Below are positions 1-6,305 of a DNA stretch of 12,031 nucleotides, piece by piece. A program made the position numbers and the translations under genes. Every line of letters starts with the position of its first letter. The first letter of the stretch is position 1. A model generated the notes under the pieces. The model was not told the origin of the DNA. It worked only from the letters and a program-made list of their open reading frames with translations, and searched no databases. The stretch comes from Acetofilamentum sp. Lineage in GTDB: Bacteria > Bacteroidota > Bacteroidia > Bacteroidales > JAFGXI01. The DNA lies in the NCBI GenBank assembly GCA_020720565.1, contig DYOK01000043.1, forward strand, positions 1 to 12,031, in the 5' to 3' direction.

Positions 1-17
1 GGGTGATTTTTGATGTT

Positions 18-1586
18 TTATGCCGATTTATTGGCTTTTTGTACGGCTTCCATTCGGTTGCGGACATCTAATTTTGAGAAAATATTTTTGGTATGGGTTT
101 TAACTGTATTGAGCGAGACAAACAATTTATCGGCTATTTCTTGGTTTTTGAACCCTTGTGCAATCAGCATAAGAACTTCTTCTTCGCGCTCGCTCAGTCC
201 ATATGGTTTTAATTGTTCCAGAATAAGCAACTGGTGTTGGTTTATTTCTTTTTGGTGAGTTTGTTCGTCGGCCTCCTTGTTTTCTTCGATTTGAGCGATA
301 TAGTCGGAAATATCGCGTTGCATTTGGTCGATAATCAATTGCGAACTTTGTCGAGACAGCCGATAAATCCATATCAGGCCAACTAATCCGATTAAGGCCG
401 CCAACAAGGCAAGTGTCAAAATCCAGATGCCTCTGTTTTGGAGTTGATTATCTTTTTCGAGTATTCTGATTTGTTGCTCTTTCTGGTGAACATCGAATGA
501 GACTTGCAAGCGTTCAACTTCTTTGCGTTGCTCCAAGCTTTTAGCTTTTTCGTCGTCTGCTACCATTTTTTTGTACAAACCAAGGGCTTCGTGGGTCTTG
601 TTTTGTTGCTCGAATATCTCGATTAAGATTTGCCGTGTTTCTTGCAACAGCTCAAATTCGGAGTTAGACTCTGCTAACAAAATGGTTTGTTCGGCTGTAA
701 TTGTAGCCTGCTCAAATTGTTTTAATTCTAAATATAATTTGGCTTGATTGCGATATACCCCAATGGCTTTGGCTTCTTGACCAGTTTGTTTGTATCGACC
801 CAGTGCCAGCATGAGCAAAGAATCAGCTTGGTGATAATCTTTTTGGAGCAATTTGATATAAGCCATGTTGTTTTCGACCACAGGTAGCATGGGGCTTTGG
901 TTAATCACATAAATATCATGTGCCAACACATAGAAATATTCAGCCGAATCGATTCGATTCAGAAACTCTTCGTACAAAGTGGCCAAATTGTTATACCGGC
1001 GTGCCAGTAATTCGGGCTTGTTTAACTTTTGGGTTAATCTTAACGATTTTTTATAGTAACTTAGTGCCTGATTGGCTTGTTTTAGTTGTTGATAGACCAC
1101 GCCAATATTATTATAAACAAAGGCAGTTTTGGCATCCAAATGTAAGCTATCAAAAATTTGCAAAGCATTGTTGTAGTGCTTAATGGCACGAGTATAGTCG
1201 CCACTTAACTCGTACATAACCCCCAAATTGGTCATCATTTCGGCATAAAGTTCAAATTGATGGGCCTCGAATCTCAATTCCGACGATTTTAGAAAATGCA
1301 ATTTAGCCCGTTCTATATCCGATTGGGCGTAATAAAACATGGCTGCATGGTGGTGCAAAAAAGCGGCATGCTGTGGCGATGACTCAATTAAACTATCAAT
1401 TTTAGATTTAAGTTTTGTAGAATCTTTAAACTGGCTTAAAGGTTTAAAGAAACTTTCGTAAGCAGAGCTGTCTTGTCGGGTTAATACCGATGTGCTTGAA
1501 ATTTCATTTTTATTGGTATCGCACGCCCACAATAGGAGAATTATTGTAAAAAGACCTAAAATATTGCGGTTGAAAAAAGATGACAT
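18..1586 (-). CDS. Membrane-anchored TPR / LuxR-type transcriptional regulator
   Basis: Predicted one-component regulator that senses through an extracytoplasmic TPR domain and binds DNA with a C-terminal LuxR (GerE) helix-turn-helix. I start it at the ATG ending at 1586 (522 aa). The longer reading needs a TTG at 1640 and would bury the signal peptide. From this ATG a hydrophobic segment leads to a lipobox LLWAC with Cys22. TPR-like helical repeats span about residues 80-350 (motifs such as NLGVMYELSGDYTRAIKHY and NNIGVVYQQLKQANQALSYY). A coiled coil covers about 344-384 and a transmembrane helix about 386-409. A second polar helical stretch follows, and the HTH is at about 464-522 (LSEREEEVLMLIAQG, then NTVKTHTKNIFSKL). 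This order is a well-known Bacteroidota architecture. The ligand and target genes cannot be read from the sequence. It is divergent from the rrf2-norZ genes, so a link to them is possible but unproven. A weak promoter-like pair (ATTG, then GATATTTG on the minus strand near 1641 and 1615) would support the 1586 start. Confidence 0.88.
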   Translation of the reverse strand: MSSFFNRNILGLFTIILLLWACDTNKNEISSTSVLTRQDSSAYESFFKPLSQFKDSTKLKSKIDSLIESSPQHAAFLHHHAAMFYYAQSDIERAKLHFLKSSELRFEAHQFELYAEMMTNLGVMYELSGDYTRAIKHYNNALQIFDSLHLDAKTAFVYNNIGVVYQQLKQANQALSYYKKSLRLTQKLNKPELLARRYNNLATLYEEFLNRIDSAEYFYVLAHDIYVINQSPMLPVVENNMAYIKLLQKDYHQADSLLMLALGRYKQTGQEAKAIGVYRNQAKLYLELKQFEQATITAEQTILLAESNSEFELLQETRQILIEIFEQQNKTHEALGLYKKMVADDEKAKSLEQRKEVERLQVSFDVHQKEQQIRILEKDNQLQNRGIWILTLALLAALIGLVGLIWIYRLSRQSSQLIIDQMQRDISDYIAQIEENKEADEQTHQKEINQHQLLILEQLKPYGLSEREEEVLMLIAQGFKNQEIADKLFVSLNTVKTHTKNIFSKLDVRNRMEAVQKANKSA

Positions 1587-1839
1587 ATTCGAGTTTGTTT
1601 TGGATTGCAAATATCCAACTTTATCTCGATAAAAAATCAATATTTACACCTTTTAACAATGGCATTTTTTACATAAAAAATTTAAAAAAGGTTATATACT
1701 TACTTCCCAATTTGCGTCAAAAACACACAAAACCATGTTGATATTTTGTTTCGAGTTTTAAGAAATAAGTCCTTTAAACAATATAATGGTGCAACGTGTT
1801 TTTCGAATGCCATGATATACAGTGAGTTATAAAACAAGC

Positions 1840-1851
1840 AATAGGTCGAAG
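1840..1851. repeat. Partial AATAGGTCGAAG repeat
   Basis: AATAGGTCGAAG equals the left part of the copy at 9127-9146, but the right arm is replaced by TTTTTAATT. It lies in the LuxR/Rrf2 divergent region, upstream of the rrf2 promoter. Confidence 0.4.
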
Positions 1852-1889
1852 TTTTTAATTTCAACTTTATAGTAAAATATTTTCATTTG

Positions 1890-1923
1890 TTTGCCGAAAA
1901 CTTACAAAACTTTAATATGTTTG
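1890..1923 (+). promoter_or_regulatory. Bacteroidota-type promoter for the Rrf2 gene
   Basis: TTTG at 1890-1893 and TATGTTTG at 1916-1923 match the known Bacteroidota -33 (TTTG) and -7 (TAnnTTTG) elements. Their starts are 26 bases apart, the expected distance. Transcription would begin around 1930, about 25 bases before the ATG at 1955. The sequence TACTATA at 1932-1938, just after the -7 box, equals most of one arm of the palindrome upstream of norZ, hinting at autoregulation. Confidence 0.6.
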
Positions 1924-1954
1924 CACATAAATACTATACTAAGGTAGCATATAA

Positions 1955-2371
1955 ATGAATTTATCTAAAACATCGCAATACGCCATCCGAATATTGAGCT
2001 ATATGGCTCGATTTCCCGAGGTTTTACACAGTGCGGGGCATTTGGTTAAGACATTGAATGTCTCGGATAAGTATTTGCGTCGAATTTTGACAGACTTATC
2101 AAAAGCTGGTTTGATTCGGTCGGTTCAAGGTCGCGATGGAGGCTATACTTTTGAAAAAAGACCCGAGCAGATTTCTGTAATGGACATTATTAATGCCGTT
2201 GAGGGAATGGAAAAGTATCGAGGCTGTGTATTGGGATTTGACGAGTGCTCTGACGAGAACCCATGCGTACTGCATCACGAATGGGTATCGGTGCGCAACA
2301 AAATGTGCAAAGGGATGCTTAGCGACAATCTTTTGCATATTGCATCCAATTTACAAATATCAAAACTTTGA
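1955..2371 (+). CDS. Rrf2-family Fe-S transcriptional regulator, NsrR/IscR-like
   Basis: A 138-residue cytoplasmic DNA-binding protein of typical Rrf2 length. The N-terminal winged helix-turn-helix covers about residues 1-70 (start MNLSKTSQYAIRILSYMA, recognition region VSDKYLRRILTDLSKAGL, wing GRDGGYTF). A dimerisation helix follows. Three cysteines at positions 91, 98 and 104, with His107 and His108 just after, lie where NsrR and IscR bind their Fe-S cluster. In NsrR the cluster reacts with nitric oxide and repression is lost. Because norZ follows 148 bp downstream on the same strand, NO sensing is the most likely role. IscR-like Fe-S homeostasis or a redox role cannot be excluded from sequence alone, so I give no gene symbol. 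A good promoter precedes it. A fourth cysteine (Cys118) lies outside the cluster motif. Confidence 0.9.
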   Translation: MNLSKTSQYAIRILSYMARFPEVLHSAGHLVKTLNVSDKYLRRILTDLSKAGLIRSVQGRDGGYTFEKRPEQISVMDIINAVEGMEKYRGCVLGFDECSDENPCVLHHEWVSVRNKMCKGMLSDNLLHIASNLQISKL

Positions 2372-2381
2372 ATTTTTTAAC

Positions 2382-2389
2382 TATCTTTA
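2382..2389 (+). promoter_or_regulatory. Possible -7 element for norZ
   Basis: TATCTTTA matches TAnnTTTG at all but the last base and runs directly into the palindrome at 2388-2406. No good TTTG lies 26 bases upstream, so the assignment is weak. It is favoured only because a repressor site placed exactly there would make sense. Confidence 0.3.
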
Positions 2390-2406
2390 CTATAACAATT
2401 ATAGTA
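2388..2406. promoter_or_regulatory. Candidate operator: perfect palindrome upstream of norZ
   Basis: TACTATAACAATTATAGTA has perfect 8-base arms around CAA. It lies 17 bases after the Rrf2 stop codon and 113 bases before the norZ start. Its size and symmetry fit a dimeric regulator, and the adjacent Rrf2 protein is the natural candidate. Its sequence does not resemble the gammaproteobacterial NsrR box (AAGATGCATTT type), which I would not expect to be conserved in this phylum. Confidence 0.5.
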
Positions 2407-2485
2407 TATGAATATTTCAATAACTTAAATATCTGAATTAAAAACAGAAGACATTTCAAAACAATTAATATCACAATCAATTAGT

Positions 2486-2498
2486 AGGTCGAAGACCT
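2486..2498. repeat. AGGTCGAAGACCT palindromic repeat, norZ leader
   Basis: Perfect inverted repeat with 5-base arms (AGGTC/GACCT) and a GAA loop, followed by TTAATTTTT. It sits 21 bases before the norZ ATG, in the expected untranslated leader. It belongs to the family of short repeats also seen at 1843, 7885, 9127 and 10335. A small hairpin plus T-run could act as an attenuator, but the stem is short. Confidence 0.5.
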
Positions 2499-2519
2499 TA
2501 ATTTTTAAAATTCAATTCT

Positions 2520-4757
2520 ATGAAAGAGACATGGTTAGACAAGTTTATGAGCAAAAAGGGACTCTATACGAGTTTTTGGTTCATAGCTATTATTATGGTG
2601 GCTGCTTTGATTTATTTCACAGCCAATCTGCAAAAGGAAGTACCGCCAATTGCTAAGGAGGTAAAATCGGCTTCTGGCGAAGTGCTTTACACTTACGACG
2701 ATGTGGTAGCCGGTAAGGGTTATTTTCAACAGTTCGACTTAATGGACTGGGGTTCGATGTTGGGCATGGGAGCTTATATGGGTCCCGACTTTTCAACAGA
2801 ATTTTTCCACCATCGTGCAGTATACTTATACGAGCATTACAGTATGGAAATGTATCAGAAAGCCGAAAAGGAATTGACGGCAATCGAGCGAGGAGCTGTT
2901 AAGGAGCGTGTAAAGCAAGACTTTAAGCAACAAACCAAATTGCTCGAAAGTGGTGTTACTTATACCGATGCTTCGGCTGCTGCATACAAAAAGAATGTGG
3001 AGCATATTACTAAAATGTTGGTCGAAGGCGACAAAGAACGAGCATTTCCTGGTGGTGTTATTCTCCCCGAAGAGGCCGTTAAAATTGCTGCTTTTGTAGA
3101 CTGGTCGCAAATGGTGGCCTCGTCGTTACGCCCAGGTACCGAGGGTAAGGTAGGCGAAGAGCGAACATGGTCCAACAACTGGCCAGCAGAACCTTTGGTC
3201 GACCAAGATACTTCGTACAATAATCACATTGTATCTCTGTGGGAATTTTTATTACTGTGGGCATTGACCATCGTTGTCATCTTTTTATCATATGAATATT
3301 TATTCAAGAAAGACGAGAACGAAACCTTATCGCCTGCTTTGAAAATTACGTCAATGTTTGCTTCGCAAAAGAAGTTACTTAAATATATTCCGATTGTATC
3401 TTTACTTTTTGTGGTTCAGCTATTTTTAGGGGCCTATATCGCCCACTTATATGCCGACCCCACACAAGATTTTGTGGTATCGCAAAGTTTACTTCCGTTT
3501 AATGTCATTCGTTCCATTCATACACAATTGGCTATTCTTTGGGTAGCGGTAGGCTGGCTTGTTGGTGGGTTACTTATCGCCCCTTGGGTGGCTAACAAAG
3601 ACCATAAATTCCCATGGCTGGTCGATGTGCTTTGGGCTGCACTTTTGATTGTAGCTGTCGGATCAATTACCGGTTTGTATATGGGTGCCACAGGACAGAT
3701 GCGCGAAACGTGGTTTTGGCTTGGTAACGAAGGTCGTGAATTACTTAACCTCGGTCGCGTTTGGGACATCGGTTTGGTTATAGGCTTGGTCTTTTGGTTT
3801 GTTCTCATTATCACTTTGATTAAAAAATCGGCAACCAATAATCCATTGGTAGGAACCATTATTTGGTCTGCATTTGGTATTGCTACGCTATATATTGCAG
3901 GTATGATGCCGGTTCATAAGGTGATGCCCAACTTTACGGTTGACGATTACTATCGTTGGTGGGTCATCCATTTGTGGGTAGAATTAACATTCGAGTTATT
4001 TGCCGCCGGTGTTATTGCATTTATGACGGTATCTTTGGGTTTAATTTCGCAAAAAACGGCCGAGCGTGTCATGTTTTTCGAATTGTTTTTGATTATGATG
4101 TCAGGAACATTAGGCGTCGGTCACCATTATTTTTGGCAAGGTTTAGATGAATACTGGATTGCTATCGGAGGGATTTTCTCAGCGTTGGAACCACTTCCTT
4201 TGGCTTTGATGATAGTCGAAGCATGGAAAAACCAACGTGAGCAACGACGCGAAGGTACTAAAAACGACTTCTCGACCCCATTTATGTGGATTGCAGGTTC
4301 GGCTGTTTTAAACTGGATTGGAGCCGGTTTCTTCGGTATGGTTATCAATACCCCGACCATTTCTTACTATTCTCACGGAACCTATTTGATTATGCCTCAC
4401 GGACACGTGGCATTGTTGGGTGCTTTTGGATACATTTCCATTGCGTTCCTTTACATGACTTCGCGTGCCAACGCCATGGCCAACGGATGGGTATGGAACG
4501 ACAAACTCAGTAAATTGGCATTTTGGTTACTAACCATCGGGGTATTGCTTTTTGCATTACCTACTTTAATCATTGGCTTGGAACAAACCAAAGCCGCTGC
4601 CGAAATGGGGTACTATTATACCCGTACACGCGAAGCATTGGGTCAAATGAACGGTTGGATGTGGTTCAGAATTCTGCCCGACAGCATGATGATTGGTGGT
4701 GGTTTATTGATATTTATCGATTTGTTTACCAAGACATTTATGGGTAAGAAAGCATAA
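2520..4757 (+). CDS. norZ: Quinol-dependent nitric oxide reductase (qNOR)
   Basis: Single-subunit inner-membrane enzyme that reduces two NO to N2O with electrons from quinol, used for NO detoxification or denitrification. At 745 residues it has the usual qNOR length. An N-terminal membrane helix (about 14-35) is followed by an extracytoplasmic domain to about 230, equivalent to the NorC domain. I see no CxxCH heme-c motif, which separates it from cytochrome-c-dependent NOR. The heme-copper-oxidase-like part follows, with many membrane helices. Expected ligands are visible: His334 in RSIHTQL (heme b), His484 and Glu488 in HLWVE, His535-His536 in GVGHHYFW (non-heme FeB site), and His627 and His629 in MPHGHVALLG (heme ligands). 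His619 precedes them in SHGTYL. It follows the Rrf2 gene, has a palindrome and a hairpin repeat in its leader, and is followed by a terminator-like hairpin. Assignment is firm; quinol as donor is inferred from the missing heme c. Confidence 0.96.
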   Translation: MKETWLDKFMSKKGLYTSFWFIAIIMVAALIYFTANLQKEVPPIAKEVKSASGEVLYTYDDVVAGKGYFQQFDLMDWGSMLGMGAYMGPDFSTEFFHHRAVYLYEHYSMEMYQKAEKELTAIERGAVKERVKQDFKQQTKLLESGVTYTDASAAAYKKNVEHITKMLVEGDKERAFPGGVILPEEAVKIAAFVDWSQMVASSLRPGTEGKVGEERTWSNNWPAEPLVDQDTSYNNHIVSLWEFLLLWALTIVVIFLSYEYLFKKDENETLSPALKITSMFASQKKLLKYIPIVSLLFVVQLFLGAYIAHLYADPTQDFVVSQSLLPFNVIRSIHTQLAILWVAVGWLVGGLLIAPWVANKDHKFPWLVDVLWAALLIVAVGSITGLYMGATGQMRETWFWLGNEGRELLNLGRVWDIGLVIGLVFWFVLIITLIKKSATNNPLVGTIIWSAFGIATLYIAGMMPVHKVMPNFTVDDYYRWWVIHLWVELTFELFAAGVIAFMTVSLGLISQKTAERVMFFELFLIMMSGTLGVGHHYFWQGLDEYWIAIGGIFSALEPLPLALMIVEAWKNQREQRREGTKNDFSTPFMWIAGSAVLNWIGAGFFGMVINTPTISYYSHGTYLIMPHGHVALLGAFGYISIAFLYMTSRANAMANGWVWNDKLSKLAFWLLTIGVLLFALPTLIIGLEQTKAAAEMGYYYTRTREALGQMNGWMWFRILPDSMMIGGGLLIFIDLFTKTFMGKKA

Positions 4758-4779
4758 ACGGCTTCTAAATTTAAAAGTT

Positions 4780-4836
4780 AAGGATTAAAGATTGACGAAT
4801 GATATAATTCGTAAGTTTTTAATCCTTTTCTTATAT
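4780..4836 (+). terminator. Compound hairpin and T-rich tail after norZ
   Basis: AAGGATTAAA at 4780-4789 pairs perfectly with TTTAATCCTT at 4818-4827. Nested inside, ACGAAT at 4795-4800 pairs with ATTCGT at 4807-4812 around the loop GATATA. A T-rich stretch (TTTTCTTATATCTT) follows. This fits an intrinsic terminator 22 bases after the norZ stop codon. The outer stem is AT-rich, so some readthrough into the next gene is plausible. Confidence 0.6.
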
Positions 4837-4857
4837 CTTATTTGATACATAAAACTA

Positions 4858-4865
4858 TAACTTTG
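4858..4865 (+). promoter_or_regulatory. -7 element for the DUF438 gene
   Basis: TAACTTTG is a full match to the Bacteroidota -7 consensus TAnnTTTG, 27 bases before the ATG at 4893. No TTTG is present 26 bases upstream (the nearest is at 4841-4844), so the promoter may need an activator. Its last three bases overlap the palindrome at 4863-4882. Confidence 0.45.
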
Positions 4866-4882
4866 AAATAAAATTATTTCAA
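4863..4882. promoter_or_regulatory. Candidate operator: perfect palindrome before the DUF438 gene
   Basis: TTGAAATAAAATTATTTCAA has perfect 9-base arms around AA. It overlaps the end of the -7 element and covers the likely start of transcription, the position of a repressor site. The outer TTGA/TCAA-like ends recall Crp/Fnr boxes (TTGATnnnnATCAA), but the spacing is longer and the site is downstream of the -7 element. It differs from the palindrome upstream of norZ, so a different regulator may bind here. Confidence 0.45.
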
Positions 4883-4892
4883 TTTTTAAACC

Positions 4893-6080
4893 ATGTCTAA
4901 ATTTACCGACCATTCAAAAGAACGCGTCCAAAAGCTGGAGCTTTATTTAAAAGGCTTATTGGCCGACGAAAAAGGCACCGATTTGCTCAAGCGATACCAA
5001 ATATTGGACACCCAATTTATACCTGCCGATATCATTGAAGCATTAGACAGATTGGTTTCCGAAAATGCCGATATCGAGGGCCTGAAAACGGCATCGAATA
5101 AACTGTTTAATCTTCTGTATCGTTTGCTTTCCGAATACAAGCCCATTAAACCCAAACGCAACAGTTTATTATATTTAATCGGCATACACCACAAAGCCGT
5201 AAAAGACTTACTGAATCGAAGTAAAGTTTTAATTAAAGAATTGAATAGGCAATACGCTTCGGAAACAGCCAAAGCCTTAAAATCAGAATTTGAAAAACTG
5301 CTCGAAATCGACCGATATTATGCAATTAAAGAGAATGTGATTTTTCCTGAGCTGGAACAAAAATGGGAGCACTACCGATGTATTCGTTTGATGTGGGCTT
5401 TTCACGACGACATAAGAAAAAACATCAAAAAAACACTTGAAGTATTAAACCAAAAAGTTCTAGATTTAGAGGCTTTCAATTTATATAGCAGTAAAGTTTT
5501 TTTTAACTTAAGTACCATTATATTTCGAGAAGAAAAAGTTTTGTTTCCGCTGATGCTCGAAACTTTCGATCAAGCCGACTGGGATAAAATGCTGATACAA
5601 ACCGCAGAAATGGAATTACCCTTTGTCGAAATTCCGGAACAAGCCATTCCGAAAACAATAAAAACCAATTCAGATTACAAAATTAATCTAAAAACAGGCG
5701 TCCTAACCTTAGAACAACTCGAACTTATTTTCAGTCATTTACCCGTAGACATCACCTTTGTGGACGAGGCTGAAACTGTAAAATATTTCTCGACACCCAA
5801 ACACAGAATTTTCCCCAGAAGTACAGGAATAATCGGTCGAAAAGTTCAAGACTGCCACCCTCACGACAGTGTCGAAGTGGTTAACAAAATTGTTCAATCA
5901 TTTATCAGAGGCGAGAAAGACGTTGCTTCCTTTTGGATAAAGATGGGGCCCAAATTTGTTCTGATTCAATATTTTGCGGTTCGCAACGAAGAAAACCGTT
6001 TTAAAGGTGTGCTCGAAGTTTCCCAAGAAATATCCGAAATCCAATCGCTTACCGGAGAACGACGTTTATTGGATTGGTAA
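4893..6080 (+). CDS. DUF438 / hemerythrin-like / PAS domain protein
   Basis: A 395-residue predicted cytoplasmic protein with three regions. Residues about 1-80 resemble the DUF438 helical domain. Residues about 95-235 form a hemerythrin-like helical bundle with candidate iron ligands His99-His100, Glu147, Glu153, His171 and Glu213-Glu214 (in FREEKVLFPLML). Residues about 268-385 are the PAS-like domain usual for this family (DITFVDEAETVKYFS, then IIGRKVQDCHPHDS and a C-terminal SQEISEIQSLTGERRLLDW). Hemerythrin folds bind a di-iron centre that reacts with O2 or NO. No output domain (kinase, HTH or cyclase) is seen, so it may be a sensor, an NO or O2 scavenger, or a partner in repair of nitrosylated Fe-S proteins. 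Its place beside norZ supports a nitrosative-stress role; this is inference. A separate promoter and a palindrome lie just upstream. Confidence 0.87.
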   Translation: MSKFTDHSKERVQKLELYLKGLLADEKGTDLLKRYQILDTQFIPADIIEALDRLVSENADIEGLKTASNKLFNLLYRLLSEYKPIKPKRNSLLYLIGIHHKAVKDLLNRSKVLIKELNRQYASETAKALKSEFEKLLEIDRYYAIKENVIFPELEQKWEHYRCIRLMWAFHDDIRKNIKKTLEVLNQKVLDLEAFNLYSSKVFFNLSTIIFREEKVLFPLMLETFDQADWDKMLIQTAEMELPFVEIPEQAIPKTIKTNSDYKINLKTGVLTLEQLELIFSHLPVDITFVDEAETVKYFSTPKHRIFPRSTGIIGRKVQDCHPHDSVEVVNKIVQSFIRGEKDVASFWIKMGPKFVLIQYFAVRNEENRFKGVLEVSQEISEIQSLTGERRLLDW

Positions 6081-6144
6081 TATACCGACTGCAAAAACAA
6101 AAATATGCAAAAAGACACAAGACTACCGGATAACAAATTAATGA

Positions 6145-6282
6145 ATCAATATTCGAACTAGATTTAAGATATTTCCTGTAAAGGATTTGCCGTATGTTGC
6201 AGGACAAGTGTATGATGCCGGATTAAACAACGCAACGTCTGAACAATTCAACAAAAAACAACTTGCAACCTTCAACTTTTAA
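6145..6282 (+). pseudogene. Possible decayed coding remnant
   Basis: Within the 225-bp gap between the DUF438 and PepSY-like genes, one frame stays open for 45 codons without an ATG and reads like protein near its end (DLPYVAGQVYDAGLNN, then EQFNKKQLATFNF and a stop). An 18-codon ORF (ATG at 6105, stop at 6159-6161) lies just before and overlaps it in another frame. I recognise no family. It may be a gene remnant or chance. Confidence 0.15.
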
Positions 6283-6305
6283 CCCCTTAAAAACATAAAC
6301 AATCC

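Larger units (their letters stand above)
1587..1954. other. Divergent intergenic region, 368 bp
   Basis: AT-rich DNA between the LuxR-type regulator (leftward) and the Rrf2 gene (rightward). It holds the rrf2 promoter near its right end, a partial copy of the AGGTCGAAG repeat at 1843-1851, and an AT-only palindrome at 1664-1681 (arms ATTTTTTA and TAAAAAAT). I see no convincing small gene, tRNA or riboswitch. Confidence 0.7.

Noticed and set aside
1587..1640. N-terminal extension of the LuxR-type regulator to a TTG start
   Set aside because: It needs a rare start codon and would place 18 polar residues before a good lipoprotein signal peptide; the ATG ending at 1586 gives the normal arrangement.
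1664..1681. Palindrome ATTTTTTA-CA-TAAAAAAT upstream of the LuxR-type gene
   Set aside because: Almost pure A/T runs, expected by chance in this intergenic DNA; not reported as an operator.
3020..3032. GGTCGAAGGCGAC inside norZ
   Set aside because: Coding sequence, no inverted-repeat symmetry; chance similarity to the repeat.
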